Notes under the pieces: generated by a model
Seen by the model: only the letters and a program-made list of their open reading frames with translations
Told to the model about the DNA's origin: nothing
Database searches by the model: none
Assembly: GCA_018266575.1 (NCBI GenBank)
Contig: JAFEAE010000017.1
Coordinates: forward strand, 124,001 to 188,000
From: Bacteroidota bacterium
GTDB taxonomy: Bacteria; Bacteroidota; Bacteroidia; Chitinophagales; Chitinophagaceae
DNA length: 64,000 nt
Direction: 5' to 3'
Translations under genes and position numbers: made by a program
Part shown: one piece after another, positions 1 through 9,288 of the stretch
Position numbering within the stretch: the first letter of the stretch is position 1
Layout of the letters: every line of letters starts with the position of its first letter

Positions 1-538
1 GCAGTGTGTGCAATGGCGTACGGCCTTGTTTTATTTCTTCGGTACGAGCGATTTCAGCACCACCCAAACGGCCTGCTACTTTTACTTTGATGCCTTCAGC
101 ACCCATACGTAATGCAGAAGCGATCGCCATTTTGATAGCACGTTTGTAATTGATACGGTTCTCGATCTGGCGTGCGATAGTATCTGCAACAATATTTGCA
201 TCGAGCTCCGGGCGACGGATCTCGAGAATATTGATCTGAACATCATCTTTACCAGTGAGCTTTTTCAATTCTTCTTTGATACGGTCAACTTCTCCACCAC
301 CTTTACCGATAATGATACCAGGCTTGGAAGTATGAATTGTTACAATCAGTTTATTAAGCGTACGCTCAATAACGATCTTCGCAATTCCACCTTTATTGAT
401 ACGTGCATTGAGGTAAGTCCTGATCTTATTGTCTTCGATCAGTTTTGTAGCATAGTCTTTTCTGCTGCCATACCAGTTGGATTCCCAACCGCGGATGATA
501 CCTAACCTTGCACCAATAGGATTTGTTTTCTGACCCAT
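1..538 (-). CDS. rpsC: 30S ribosomal protein S3 (partial, C-terminus outside window)
   Basis: Ribosomal protein S3 of the small-subunit head, which contributes to the mRNA entry site. About 179 N-terminal residues are visible; the remainder lies beyond base 1. The start is the ATG read from 538, giving [20 protein letters not shown], a typical S3 N-terminus. The KH-domain signature is present as [20 protein letters not shown] (roughly residues 67-86). It follows rplV by about 25 bases as the distal visible gene of the S10 operon. Identification is secure from sequence similarity alone. Confidence 0.97.
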   Translation of the reverse strand, partial: MGQKTNPIGARLGIIRGWESNWYGSRKDYATKLIEDNKIRTYLNARINKGGIAKIVIERTLNKLIVTIHTSKPGIIIGKGGGEVDRIKEELKKLTGKDDVQINILEIRRPELDANIVADTIARQIENRINYKRAIKMAIASALRMGAEGIKVKVAGRLGGAEIARTEEIKQGRTPLHTL

Positions 539-563
539 ATTATGCTTTAATAATTTTTATCAA

Positions 564-908
564 TTAATTTTTTGAATCAACAATGATCGTTACATGATTG
601 CTACGTTTACGTACGCGGTAACCACGTCCTTGCGGAGCCGGGCGCATACGTTTTAAAATCCTTCCGCCATCTACAAAAATCGTTTTCACTACGAGGCTTG
701 CATCTGCCGCACTTTTGCTTTCATTTTTCTGTTCCCAGTTCTTTACTGCCGACCACAATAATTTGTGGAGTGGTGTAGATGAATGTTGCGGATGATGCTC
801 CAGCAATGCCAATGCTTTTTCAACCTGCATACCACGGATCTCATCTGCCAGCAAACGCATTTTGCGTGGTGATGTCGGATAATTTCTCAATTTAGCTACT
901 GCTTCCAT
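564..908 (-). CDS. rplV: 50S ribosomal protein L22
   Basis: Ribosomal protein L22 of the large subunit, whose extended beta-hairpin lines the peptide exit tunnel. The 114 residues are normal for the family. Recognisable parts are the N-terminal [20 protein letters not shown] segment and the C-terminal hairpin region with [19 protein letters not shown] (about residues 87-105). It lies between rpsS and rpsC, the standard S10 operon order. The 82-base spacer before it on the rpsS side contains TTTTCGG/TTTTCAG-type short direct repeats. Confidence 0.97.
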   Translation of the reverse strand: MEAVAKLRNYPTSPRKMRLLADEIRGMQVEKALALLEHHPQHSSTPLHKLLWSAVKNWEQKNESKSAADASLVVKTIFVDGGRILKRMRPAPQGRGYRVRKRSNHVTIIVDSKN

Positions 909-990
909 TTTATTCAGTTTTCGGTTTTCGGTTTTCAGTCCTCAGTTGTTTTTCCGACAACTGCAGACCGATTACTGCCGACTTTCTTTG

Positions 991-1263
991 TTATGCTATT
1001 TTTTTGCTTGAATGCCCTTTGAATTGACGTGTAGGGGCAAACTCACCGAGTTTGTGGCCTACCATGAATTCTGTTACATAAACCGGGATGAACTTATTGC
1101 CATTGTGTACAGCAAGTGTGTGCCCGACAAAATCCGGAGTGATGGTTGAACGGCGGCTCCAGGTTTTGATAACACCTTTTTTGGATTTGCCTTCGTTAAT
1201 ATCCAACACTTTTTTCTCCAGGTTTGCATCTACGTAAGGACCTTTTTTAATTGAACGACCCAT
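991..1263 (-). CDS. rpsS: 30S ribosomal protein S19
   Basis: Ribosomal protein S19, which pairs with S13 in the head of the 30S subunit. At 90 residues it has family length. It begins [19 protein letters not shown] and carries the conserved [20 protein letters not shown] block (about residues 35-54) and the [18 protein letters not shown]-terminal signature. It sits between rplB and rplV in the usual operon order. The 86-base spacer on the rplB side contains degenerate AATTTGA/AATTTGAAAA echo repeats rather than any coding signal. Confidence 0.97.
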   Translation of the reverse strand: MGRSIKKGPYVDANLEKKVLDINEGKSKKGVIKTWSRRSTITPDFVGHTLAVHNGNKFIPVYVTEFMVGHKLGEFAPTRQFKGHSSKKIA

Positions 1264-1349
1264 AGTCTTAATTTGATAATGTGCTAATTTGAAAATCTGA
1301 AAATGCTTTTTGAAAAATCACTTTCGATTTCCGCATCTGCATTTTATAA

Positions 1350-2189
1350 TTACTGAGTTATTTTTTTACCGTTCTTTCTTTGGATGATCAGCTTATCGCT
1401 TCCTTTTCCTTTCTGCCTTGTCTTCAATCCTCTTGAATATTGACCGCTTCTTGAACGAGGCTGGCCTCCTGAAGCTTTACCTTCACCACCACCCATCGGG
1501 TGATCAACAGGGTTCATGGCAACACCACGGTTTCTTGGACGGATACCTCTCCAACGGTTGCGACCAGCTTTACCCATGCTCTGCAAACTGTGGTCACTGT
1601 TAGAAACAACACCTACAGTAGCATAACAATTGATCAATACTTTTCTTAATTCACCAGAAGGCATTTTTAATACGGCATATTTATCTTCTTTGTTGGTCAA
1701 CTGAGCAGAAGTTCCTGCACTACGAACCAATTTTCCACCCTGTCCTGGTTGCATTTCGATGTTGTGTACATTTGTACCAAGCGGCATATTTTTCATCTGC
1801 AATGCATTTCCTACTTCCGGGGCAACATCATCACCAGCCAAAACTTTTGCACCAACCTGCAATCCCTGCGGAGCGAGGATATATCTTTTTTCTCCATCGG
1901 CATAATTCAACAATGCAATGAATGCTGTGCGGTTAGGGTCGTATTCAACAGAAACAACTGTTGCTGCAATATTTTTCTTCGATCTTTTAAAATCGATAAT
2001 ACGGTACATTTTTTTGTGGCCGCCACCAATGTAGCGCATAGCCCTTCTACCTTGTGCATTCCTTCCACCGGTTGATTTCACTTTTTCCACGAGGCTTTTT
2101 TCCGGTGTATCGGCTGTAACCTCAGCATAAGCATTACCAATTCTCCAGCGTGTACCAGCGGTAATCGGTTTATATTTTTTCAGTGCCAT
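1350..2189 (-). CDS. rplB: 50S ribosomal protein L2
   Basis: Ribosomal protein L2, a primary 23S rRNA binder needed for subunit association and the peptidyl-transferase centre. The 279 residues match the family length. The C-terminal domain has the diagnostic segment [18 protein letters not shown] (about residues 222-239), which includes the conserved histidine near the catalytic centre. The N-terminal RNA-binding domain is recognisable by [19 protein letters not shown]. It lies between rplW and rpsS on the minus strand. Long open frames on the opposite strand here are shadows of this gene. Confidence 0.98.
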   Translation of the reverse strand: MALKKYKPITAGTRWRIGNAYAEVTADTPEKSLVEKVKSTGGRNAQGRRAMRYIGGGHKKMYRIIDFKRSKKNIAATVVSVEYDPNRTAFIALLNYADGEKRYILAPQGLQVGAKVLAGDDVAPEVGNALQMKNMPLGTNVHNIEMQPGQGGKLVRSAGTSAQLTNKEDKYAVLKMPSGELRKVLINCYATVGVVSNSDHSLQSMGKAGRNRWRGIRPRNRGVAMNPVDHPMGGGEGKASGGQPRSRSGQYSRGLKTRQKGKGSDKLIIQRKNGKKITQ

Positions 2190-2241
2190 GTCTATTCATT
2201 TATTGCGAACTTATCAGCATCGCAGGCTTTAATAATTGGAA

Positions 2242-2541
2242 TTAAATATTTGAATACAGATCAATTGTTTCGCCTTCTGCTACTGTAACCAATGCTTTTT
2301 TGTAAGCAGGCTTGCGGCCTTCTACAACACCGGCTTTAGTGAAACGTGATTTATGTTTTGCAGGAACAACTGATGTATTTACATCAACAACAGTTACCCC
2401 GTAAAAACCTTCCACTGCTTTTTTTATTTCGAGCTTGTTAGCTTTACGATTTACCCTGAAAGCATATCTTCTCAGCTTTTCCTGTTGTGCATTTGCTTTT
2501 TCGGTGAGTATCGGTTTTACTAAAACTTCAGCGAGTTTCAT
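2242..2541 (-). CDS. rplW: 50S ribosomal protein L23
   Basis: Ribosomal protein L23, located at the exit of the peptide tunnel and the docking site of trigger factor and SRP. The 99 residues contain the expected beginning VLVKPILTEKANAQQEK, the YAFRVNRKANKLEIKKAVEG core (about residues 26-45) and the YGVTVVDVNT segment. It is encoded immediately after rplD (26-base gap) and before rplB, the normal S10 order. Nothing unusual is seen. Confidence 0.96.
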   Translation of the reverse strand: MKLAEVLVKPILTEKANAQQEKLRRYAFRVNRKANKLEIKKAVEGFYGVTVVDVNTSVVPAKHKSRFTKAGVVEGRKPAYKKALVTVAEGETIDLYSNI

Positions 2542-2567
2542 CTCTTACTATTTTTCAGTTTGATCAA

Positions 2568-3209
2568 TTATGCGTTTACTTCTTCTTTTGTTTCTTCTGA
2601 AAATACTTTGGCAGCAGTTTCAGAAAGAACAAGTACATCAGCGTTTATGATATTGTACGTATTGATATCAGCAAGCAAAGCGCCTTCAACTGTTGGCACA
2701 TTGCGCAAACTCAGGTATACGTTATCGTTATATTCAGGTAAAACAAACAATGCTTTTTTCCCAGCAATGTCAAGGCTTTTTAAAATCTCAACGAATTCTT
2801 TTGTTTTCGGAGATTCCAGTTTCACATCTTCTACCACTACAATTGCATTGCCTTTTGCCTTGTGTGCCAAAGCCGACATTTTTGCAAGGTCTTTTACTTT
2901 ACGGTTCAATTTGAAATCGTAATCGCGTGGCTTAGGCCCGAAGATCGTACCACCGCCTCTGTATAATGGGTTGCGGATATTTCCTTTTCTTGACCCGCCG
3001 GTTCCTTTTTGTTTGTGCAATTTTTTGGAAGAACCTTTTACTTCGAGGCGTGTTTTTACTTTGTGTGTTCCCTGGCGCTGTGAAGCGAGATATTGCTTCA
3101 CGGCGAGGTAAATCACATGGTCATTAGGTTCTATACCAAAAATTTCTTCCGGTAGCTCTACAGACCTTCCTGTTTTCTTTCCTTTTATATTTAAAACGTC
3201 TACTTGCAT
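2568..3209 (-). CDS. rplD: 50S ribosomal protein L4
   Basis: Ribosomal protein L4, which lines the exit tunnel; in E. coli it also autoregulates the S10 operon. The 213 residues include the long RNA-binding extension with HKQKGTGGSRKGNIRNPLYR (about residues 67-86) followed by GGGTIFGPKPRDYDFKLN, and a C-terminal Rossmann-like half. It lies between rplC and rplW. No E. coli-like L4 target leader is recognisable upstream of rpsJ, so autoregulation cannot be inferred from this sequence. Confidence 0.97.
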   Translation of the reverse strand: MQVDVLNIKGKKTGRSVELPEEIFGIEPNDHVIYLAVKQYLASQRQGTHKVKTRLEVKGSSKKLHKQKGTGGSRKGNIRNPLYRGGGTIFGPKPRDYDFKLNRKVKDLAKMSALAHKAKGNAIVVVEDVKLESPKTKEFVEILKSLDIAGKKALFVLPEYNDNVYLSLRNVPTVEGALLADINTYNIINADVLVLSETAAKVFSEETKEEVNA

Positions 3210-3258
3210 TTTGTTTAATTTGATAATGTGATAATTTGATGACTAGTTAATGATCAAA

Positions 3259-3876
3259 TTATTTCTGTATATAAACAATTGAGCCGATGTGTCCCGGAAT
3301 AGATCCGCTGATCAGTATATAATTTTTTTCCGGGAAGATTTTTACCACTTTAAGGCTTTTGATCTTCACTCTGTCTGCTCCTAAACGGCCTGCCATGCGT
3401 ACGCCTTTCATTACACGTGAAGCATCAGAAGAGTTACCCAAAGAACCTGGGGCACGTTGACGGTCGTGCTGGCCGTGTGATTGTTGCCCAACACCATGGA
3501 ACCCGTGACGTTTCACGACACCCTGGAAACCTTTTCCTTTTGATGTACCTACCACATCAACTTTTTCGCCTTCAGCGAAGATGTCAACTGTAATAGCTTC
3601 CCCTAAATTTTTTTCTATTGAGAAATCGCGGAACTCTTTTACAAATTTTTTTGGAGATGTGCTTGATTTAGCGAAGTGATTTTTTTCTGCAGCAGTAGTA
3701 TGCTTTTCTTTCTTGTCCCCAAATGCTAATTGAAGGGAACTGTAACCGTCAGAATCTTTTGTTTTAACCTGTGTAACTACACATGGGCCTGCTTCAATGA
3801 TCGTGCAGGCGGTTTGCTTGCCGTCAGGACTGAAGATGCTGGTCATCCCAATTTTTTTTCCAATAATGCCTTTCAT
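3259..3876 (-). CDS. rplC: 50S ribosomal protein L3
   Basis: Ribosomal protein L3, an early 23S rRNA binder near the peptidyl-transferase centre. The 205 residues begin [19 protein letters not shown] and carry the family signature [20 protein letters not shown] with the following [19 protein letters not shown], where the conserved Gln that is methylated in enterobacteria lies. It is normally directly downstream of rpsJ, but here a 329-base non-coding gap separates the two. Confidence 0.97.
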   Translation of the reverse strand: MKGIIGKKIGMTSIFSPDGKQTACTIIEAGPCVVTQVKTKDSDGYSSLQLAFGDKKEKHTTAAEKNHFAKSSTSPKKFVKEFRDFSIEKNLGEAITVDIFAEGEKVDVVGTSKGKGFQGVVKRHGFHGVGQQSHGQHDRQRAPGSLGNSSDASRVMKGVRMAGRLGADRVKIKSLKVVKIFPEKNYILISGSIPGHIGSIVYIQK

Positions 3877-4062
3877 TTCATTTACATTTTATGCCATTGG
3901 GTGTAAGGACAAACGCTTTACGCATTGGCGTTTAGCTTTCAGCGTATGGTACGCATTTTCAATCCCTCGTTTGCAGCCGACCTTTTCCGTGTTGTGGTTG
4001 AACTAAATCAAAAACCACAGGAAGTACCGGCAGTAAACAAACCCAGAATGGCTTGTTCATAT

Positions 4063-4208
4063 GTACCCCCAATCCCTAAAGGGGAGCTTGGGAGCGATAA
4101 ATATTTCAAAATCCAGCGCTGCTTTATTTACAAATTGAATTGCAAAGTTTGCAGATAGATATTTATAAGAACTGTTTGACCTAACATCCTTTTAGGGGAC
4201 TGGGGTCA
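4063..4208. repeat. MITE-like imperfect inverted repeat in the rpsJ-rplC gap
   Basis: Two related segments face each other across about 90 AT-rich bases. The left one contains CCCCAATCCCTAAAGGGG (from about 4065). The right one, read on the minus strand, contains GACCCCAGTCCCCTAAAAGG and ends exactly at the rpsJ stop codon. The left segment also folds on itself (CCCT/AGGG within CCAA/TTGG). The rest of the gap (3877-4062) shows no gene I can support. The element looks like a small non-autonomous repeat or its remnant; the name is inference. Confidence 0.45.
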
Positions 4209-4511
4209 CGCTTTAATTTCAACATCCACACCAGAAGGTAAGTCAAGTTTTGACAAAGCATCTACTGTTCTGGATGATGAAGTGTAGATATCCAGTAAAC
4301 GTTTGTGCGTGTGTAACTGGAACTGTTCACGTGCTTTCTTGTTTACGTGTGGTGAACGCAAAACGGTGAACACTTTTTTTCTCGTTGGTAAAGGAATCGG
4401 GCCTGTTACCACCGCGCCAGTGCTACGCACTGTTTTCACGATCTTTTCGGCAGATTTATCTACCAGATTGTGATCGTATGATTGTAATTTTATCCGGATT
4501 CGTTGAGACAT
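4206..4511 (-). CDS. rpsJ: 30S ribosomal protein S10
   Basis: Ribosomal protein S10 (NusE), a component of the 30S head and, with NusB, of transcription antitermination complexes. The 101 residues are of normal length, beginning [20 protein letters not shown] and containing the signature [20 protein letters not shown] (about residues 35-54) and the [20 protein letters not shown] segment. It is the first gene of the S10 operon and has a promoter-like element about 30 bases upstream. Its partner rplC is displaced by a repeat-filled gap. Confidence 0.97.
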   Translation of the reverse strand: MSQRIRIKLQSYDHNLVDKSAEKIVKTVRSTGAVVTGPIPLPTRKKVFTVLRSPHVNKKAREQFQLHTHKRLLDIYTSSSRTVDALSKLDLPSGVDVEIKA

Positions 4512-4541
4512 AAATCAAATCCCATTTTTCGAATGGGGATG

Positions 4542-4549
4542 CAAAGGTA
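4542..4549 (-). promoter_or_regulatory. Bacteroidota-type -7 element upstream of rpsJ
   Basis: Read on the minus strand this is TACCTTTG, an exact match to the Bacteroidota housekeeping -7 consensus TANNTTTG, placed 31 bases before the rpsJ ATG. At the -33 distance (19 bases upstream) there is only a T-rich CTTTTT rather than TTTG. It suggests that the S10 operon starts here instead of being read through from fusA. Confidence 0.6.
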
Positions 4550-4730
4550 TGGGTTATCTTTTAAACGGAAAAAGATTTAGAAGGTTTTTTTTACCTTATT
4601 TGAGCAAAACAGGGATGTTGTCAAAATTAACCGTTTTCTGTGGTGAATCTTGAATGGAAACCTTTTAAAAAAAAAGCCATACATCCCAAATATAAGATGT
4701 GATATTGCCGGAGGCTGTTTAAATTTATCT

Positions 4731-6494
4731 ATGCGAGTGGCTTTACTTGTATTGTTAATCATCATTGCAGGAACCTGCCCTGCGCAAACCCGCTATCCGG
4801 ACAGCCTTAAATCCGTTCTTACAGAAACATCCTCACCGGTCAATAAGTTTGACATTATCAATAAGATACTCGAATACCAGGTAAATAATGGCCTTAACAT
4901 CGACACTTCGCTTTGTATGGAATTAGTTCGCTTAGGGCATAAATTAAACAATGATTCCTTACTGGCGATCGGTTATAATATGGCAGGTTCTTACACGGCA
5001 AGAAAAGGCGATTATCCTACTTCGCTTGAATATTTATTCAAAGCTATTCCATTGGCAGAAAAGGTAAAAGACAACCGCAGGATAAGCTCGTTGTATTTCG
5101 ACATTTCACTTGTGTACATCATCCTTAATAACCTGAAAGAAGCTTTTTATTATAACCTGAAGGGAAAAGACAACTTACCGGATAAATCAAATACGCTATA
5201 TGATTTTATGATAGCCCAATTTGACCGAAATATGGTCAGGTATTACCTCCTGAGCAACAATCCTGATTCCGCATTACCTTTTCTGCAACACCTCGAACTA
5301 GAAGGTTTGAAATTAAGAACTCCTGTGATCCGCTTGCCCTCATTATTTTTAAGTGGAGCTGCTTACGCTAAATTAAAAAAAAATGATTCTGCAGAACTTT
5401 ACTTTAAAACTGCCGTCCGGTTTGCAGACTCTATCAGTTCTATTGGGCTTAAATGGACCAATGACAAATACTATATCCCTTTTCTTATCAGCAATGGAAA
5501 AATTGAAGAAGCAAAAACCCGGGCATTTACTTTACTAAAGCTTGGAGATACATACCACAACTCCGATGTACGACTTACTGCTATCGGTTTTTTAAGAACG
5601 ATATATGACAAATTGCACCAGTCTGACAGCGCTTACTATTTTTCCCGTGCAGAATTAGCAATGAAGGATTCTGTATTTAATGAGAGCAACCGTAATAAAG
5701 AACAAGCGCTTGCTTTTAATGAGAAAATGCGCAGCATCGAAGAACAGCGTGAATTGGAGATCAGAAAAAAACAAAATGAACAAAATATCCTGCTTGGTAT
5801 CATTGGATTTTGCATTATCGTTCTTATCGTTTTGTTTATACACCAACTCAGGAAACGGCGTAAGGAAATGGAGAATCAACTTGCAGTTCAACGTGAAAGG
5901 ATTTCAAGGGAATTGCATGATAACGTTGGATCACAATTAACCTATATCAGTGGAAATATTGACTGGTTAATTGATTCAAAAGATTCTCTTAGCAAGGAAG
6001 ATGAAATAAAAAGGTTGTCAGTAGTTAGCGAAGCCTCAAAAAATATTGTAAACGATTTAAGGGAAACAATATGGGTTATTAAGAAAGAATCGATTAAACT
6101 GGAAGAACTTTCCGATCGGTTGAAATCATTTCTTCAACAACAATTAACTCTTTTTCCTGATATCGATGTTGAAATTATAGAAGACATAAAAAAAGATTAC
6201 CGCTTTCAACCTACAGAATCTCTCAATACATATCGTATTTGCCAGGAAGCGATCAATAATTCTGTTAAACATGCATCAGCCAATAAAATCACTTTAAAAA
6301 TTATTTCTGATGAGCAGAAAGATTATTATTTCTCCATTTCAGATAATGGAAAAGGGTTTGATCACACAATGAAAAAAGAGGGACATTATGGAATTGAAAA
6401 TATGAAGCTACGTGTAAAAGAAACCGGCGCTGATCTAACCATCCAATCAACGCCGGAAAATGGGACAACTATTGTCCTTCAAAAAAGTTCATAA
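4731..6494 (+). CDS. TPR-containing sensor histidine kinase (HisKA_3 / LytS-NarX-like), no partner nearby
   Basis: Predicted membrane histidine kinase of 587 residues. The start at 4731 is preferred over the ATG at 4650 because it begins a clean signal peptide, MRVALLVLLIIIAGTCPAQ. The N-terminal half is a predicted periplasmic helical region with TPR-like repeats (for example around AGSYTARKGDYPTSLEYLFK). A transmembrane segment follows (IIGFCIIVLIVLFIH), then a coiled region, then a HisKA_3 dimerisation helix with RISRELHDNVGSQLTYI; the phospho-acceptor is His396. The HATPase domain has an N-box (CQEAINNSVKHA) and SDNGKGFD near residue 537. No response regulator is adjacent, so it is either an orphan or pairs with a distant NarL/LuxR-type regulator. 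Its ligand is unknown. Confidence 0.88.
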   Translation: MRVALLVLLIIIAGTCPAQTRYPDSLKSVLTETSSPVNKFDIINKILEYQVNNGLNIDTSLCMELVRLGHKLNNDSLLAIGYNMAGSYTARKGDYPTSLEYLFKAIPLAEKVKDNRRISSLYFDISLVYIILNNLKEAFYYNLKGKDNLPDKSNTLYDFMIAQFDRNMVRYYLLSNNPDSALPFLQHLELEGLKLRTPVIRLPSLFLSGAAYAKLKKNDSAELYFKTAVRFADSISSIGLKWTNDKYYIPFLISNGKIEEAKTRAFTLLKLGDTYHNSDVRLTAIGFLRTIYDKLHQSDSAYYFSRAELAMKDSVFNESNRNKEQALAFNEKMRSIEEQRELEIRKKQNEQNILLGIIGFCIIVLIVLFIHQLRKRRKEMENQLAVQRERISRELHDNVGSQLTYISGNIDWLIDSKDSLSKEDEIKRLSVVSEASKNIVNDLRETIWVIKKESIKLEELSDRLKSFLQQQLTLFPDIDVEIIEDIKKDYRFQPTESLNTYRICQEAINNSVKHASANKITLKIISDEQKDYYFSISDNGKGFDHTMKKEGHYGIENMKLRVKETGADLTIQSTPENGTTIVLQKSS

Positions 6495-6510
6495 CTCAAT
6501 TTATTCTTTT

Positions 6511-8712
6511 TTATCTCGCACCAGGCGGACAATGTTCCCTCAAATAATTTGTGTATAACGTTGCGAGATGCAGCCTCGTTCCTTCTCCTTCAGAAATACT
6601 GTGTGTCCTGTTAGGATATGACATCAATTGAAATTGCTTGTTGTATTTCACCAGTTCATTAATGAGCATTTCTGCATTGGAATAATGCACATTATCATCC
6701 CCGGTTCCATGAATATACAGCAAGTTTCCCTTCAGGTTCTTAGCATACGTGATCGCAGAGCCGTCAATATAATCCTGTTTTGTTTCCTGTGGTATTCCCA
6801 TGTAGCGTTCCTGATAAATATTGTCGTAAGTAAATATGTTACCAACTGCTGCAATGGCAATTCCGGTTTTATAAATATCCGGGTATTGAAACATCAGGTT
6901 CAATGTTGCAGAGCCGCCACCACTCCATCCCCAAACAGCAATCCTGTCCTTATCAACAAATGGCCATTTTAAAATTTCTTTTGCAGCCATAGCCTGATCG
7001 CGGATATTTATTTGCCCGATTTTCCTGTAAATAGATTTACGCCATGCTGCGCCTTTTGGTGCCGGGGTTCCCCTGTTATCAATAGAAATATAGATATAAC
7101 CGTCTTTAGCCATATTGCCCTGGTAAAGATGGTTGTTTGAAATATGATAAATATCCCTCACATTCTGCCCTGCTGGTTCTGTATATACAAAGAAAACGAC
7201 GGGGTATTTTTTTGTTGAATCAAAATTATCAGGCTTTGCCATCCACGCATCCATTTCCACACCATCTTCTGTTTTAATCTTGAAAAACTCTGTATTTGAT
7301 TTTGATTTATCTGCGTTCGTTACAGCGGTGTATACATTGTGCTTTCCATCCATTACATTATGATCAGGCAACGTGATCCATTCGCCGGTCCATGGCGTGT
7401 AATAGTTCGAGAAGGTGTGAAATGCAAATTTTGCGTTTGGAGAAATATCATATTCATGAGTACCTATCTGGTTTGCGGGAGATAATAATTCAGGTTTTCC
7501 TTTACCGTCTAATTTTGAGCGATAGAGGTATGCCTGCGTGGCATTTGAGGGTGATGCTTTATAATAAACGTAATTCCCTTTTTCGTCTATACGTTCAATC
7601 TGCATTACATCAAAATTTCCAATCGTTACCAATGTTTCTTTTTTCCCATCAATGCCTACGCGATACAAATGGCGCCAGCCATCTTTATCACTCGCCCATA
7701 AAAATTCTTTTCCATCTTTTAACCAATCCCATCCACCCATTTCATACGCTTCATCCCATGCGGGAAGGATGTCAATCCATGCAGGATCTTTTTCAGAGTA
7801 TATTATTTTGGATGAACCGGAATTTACATCACAAAGCATGATATTACTTTCATTCTGCCTGCGGTTCAGATGCTGGATTATAATTTCATTATTATTATCT
7901 GCCCATTCCATGCGTGGCACATAAGTCCCGTACACTGCATCATCCGGAATATTCATCCATTTTGTTTTTGCTGAATTAATATCTACAACACCTATTTTGT
8001 ATAGGGAAGGTTTTTCACCTGCAACAGGATATTCAACAGGAATAACTTTAGGATAAATTGAATCTGTTGTGTTGAGCATGTCATAATCTTTCGTGTCCTT
8101 TGCATCGATTTGCCAGTATGCAATTTTTTTGCTGTCGGGGCTCCAGCGGAACCCGTCGCGGCAACTGAATTCTTCTTCGTATACCCAATCGAATGTTCCG
8201 TTGATCAGTTTGCGTGTCCCGTCTGTTGTCAATTGTTTTATTTGGTGAGAAGATATATCTTCTGAATAAACATTATGCCCGCTTACGTAAGCGATCATTT
8301 TTCCATCAGGGGAAAATTTTGCAAACATCAGTGAAGATACGGGCAAAGATTTCCCCAGTTGGGTTAGTGAATTATTATCGAGGTCGTATATCCAGTAATC
8401 GCCCCTTGTTTCATATCGCCACACTTTTTTACTGTTTGTGTAGATGAGAATCTTTTTATAATCACCCGAAAACGAATAGCTGCGTATTGCTAACGGCGAT
8501 GCATAACCGGAAGGGATTAATTTATCTTTTGATAAAATGGTTTGTTCTGTTTTTGAAGGCAATAGCACCTGAACAATATTGCCTGCTTGTAACTCATAAT
8601 AAGAGTTGCCTTCTTTATTCCATTTTAACCCATTATCAAATTGACAAAAACTTTTTCCGGTAATACAAACCAACAGAATTACAACTAATATTTTTTTCCT
8701 TAACAAAACCAT
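6511..8712 (-). CDS. Dipeptidyl peptidase IV-like S9B serine peptidase, exported
   Basis: Predicted periplasmic peptidase of family S9B that removes Xaa-Pro dipeptides from peptide N-termini. The 733 residues match bacterial DPP-IV. An N-terminal signal peptide is followed by a beta-propeller domain, with WVYEEEF supplying the paired glutamates that bind the substrate N-terminus, and a C-terminal alpha/beta hydrolase. The nucleophile is Ser597 in GWSGGG, the Asp is in GTGDDNVH, and the His is His704 in NRTHSIS. The gene converges with the histidine kinase (16-base gap). A second, divergent paralogue lies at 58712-61051. Substrate preference is inferred from the family. Confidence 0.93.
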   Translation of the reverse strand: MVLLRKKILVVILLVCITGKSFCQFDNGLKWNKEGNSYYELQAGNIVQVLLPSKTEQTILSKDKLIPSGYASPLAIRSYSFSGDYKKILIYTNSKKVWRYETRGDYWIYDLDNNSLTQLGKSLPVSSLMFAKFSPDGKMIAYVSGHNVYSEDISSHQIKQLTTDGTRKLINGTFDWVYEEEFSCRDGFRWSPDSKKIAYWQIDAKDTKDYDMLNTTDSIYPKVIPVEYPVAGEKPSLYKIGVVDINSAKTKWMNIPDDAVYGTYVPRMEWADNNNEIIIQHLNRRQNESNIMLCDVNSGSSKIIYSEKDPAWIDILPAWDEAYEMGGWDWLKDGKEFLWASDKDGWRHLYRVGIDGKKETLVTIGNFDVMQIERIDEKGNYVYYKASPSNATQAYLYRSKLDGKGKPELLSPANQIGTHEYDISPNAKFAFHTFSNYYTPWTGEWITLPDHNVMDGKHNVYTAVTNADKSKSNTEFFKIKTEDGVEMDAWMAKPDNFDSTKKYPVVFFVYTEPAGQNVRDIYHISNNHLYQGNMAKDGYIYISIDNRGTPAPKGAAWRKSIYRKIGQINIRDQAMAAKEILKWPFVDKDRIAVWGWSGGGSATLNLMFQYPDIYKTGIAIAAVGNIFTYDNIYQERYMGIPQETKQDYIDGSAITYAKNLKGNLLYIHGTGDDNVHYSNAEMLINELVKYNKQFQLMSYPNRTHSISEGEGTRLHLATLYTNYLREHCPPGAR

Positions 8713-8777
8713 ATAAACAATTTTAGGTGTGGGAAATTAAAACTAAATACTGAATTGCTACTGCCGTATAAACAAAA

Positions 8778-8797
8778 AACCCCGCTTTAGCGAGGTT
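8778..8797 (-). terminator. Rho-independent terminator after the WxxGxW protein gene
   Basis: On the minus strand AACCTCGC-TAAA-GCGGGGTT forms an 8-bp stem with one G-U pair, followed directly by TTTTTTGTTT. It lies about 25 bases beyond the stop of the small exported-protein gene. Confidence 0.85.
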
Positions 8798-8821
8798 TAA
8801 TTATTTAAAAAAGTAAAAAGA

Positions 8822-9130
8822 TTACCGGCGTCTCCAACGACCAGGCACCCATTGCCAGCCCCAACGTGAATGCCTCCAACGTCCGGGGAACCAAATCCAT
8901 CCCGGATGAGGGGGTACAGCCCAATGTCCACCGGCATATTCATAACGCCCGCCACGCCATGCCCAATCTTCATCAATCCAAACATGTGCAGGGCTTGGAG
9001 GCACCGGCCTTACTATAACCGGTACACGGGGGCGCACACTAACGCCTATTGATACCTGAGAAAAAGAAGTTTGTGAAATCGAAAAAACAATGGCAAAGAG
9101 CGCCAGAACTTTTAAGAAATGCTTTTTCAT
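8822..9130 (-). CDS. Small exported WxxGxW (YXWGXW) repeat protein
   Basis: Exported protein of 102 residues with a clear signal peptide (cleavage likely after SQTSFSQ). The mature part is short and extremely rich in Trp, Pro, Gly and Arg. After a proline-rich linker (RPRVPVIVRPVPPSP) it contains repeated W-x(2-3)-G-x-W modules (YAGGHWAVPPHPGWIWFPGR, WGWQWVPGRW) typical of the YXWGXW/BcpO-related repeat family. The molecular function of that family is not established; the Trp/Arg-rich surface suggests an envelope-bound adhesive or polyanion-binding role, which is inference. It is monocistronic, with a strong terminator downstream. Confidence 0.8.
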   Translation of the reverse strand: MKKHFLKVLALFAIVFSISQTSFSQVSIGVSVRPRVPVIVRPVPPSPAHVWIDEDWAWRGGRYEYAGGHWAVPPHPGWIWFPGRWRHSRWGWQWVPGRWRRR

Positions 9131-9236
9131 AATTATGAAATTTAAGTTTTCAATTTGATGTTTAACTAACGCGAAAGTTTAATTGTTATTCCTTTCTGTT
9201 GCCCCGTTAACATCTGATAAACAATATAGAAAACAA

Positions 9237-9262
9237 AAGCCCTGCCATTCCTGACAGGGCTT
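9237..9262 (-). terminator. Rho-independent terminator after fusA
   Basis: Minus-strand stem AAGCCCTG...CAGGGCTT (8 bp, extendable by CA/TG pairs toward the loop) is followed by TTGTTTTCT. It lies 27 bases beyond the fusA stop codon and separates fusA from the downstream genes. Confidence 0.85.
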
Positions 9263-9288
9263 ATATTAGGTTTAATTCTAATTATTAA

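Noticed and set aside
1749..2075. Long open frames opposite rplB and other ribosomal or conserved genes
   Set aside because: They are antisense shadows of clear genes on the minus strand.
3925..4158. Plus-strand frame in the rpsJ-rplC gap
   Set aside because: It reads through a repeat arm and has no family resemblance.
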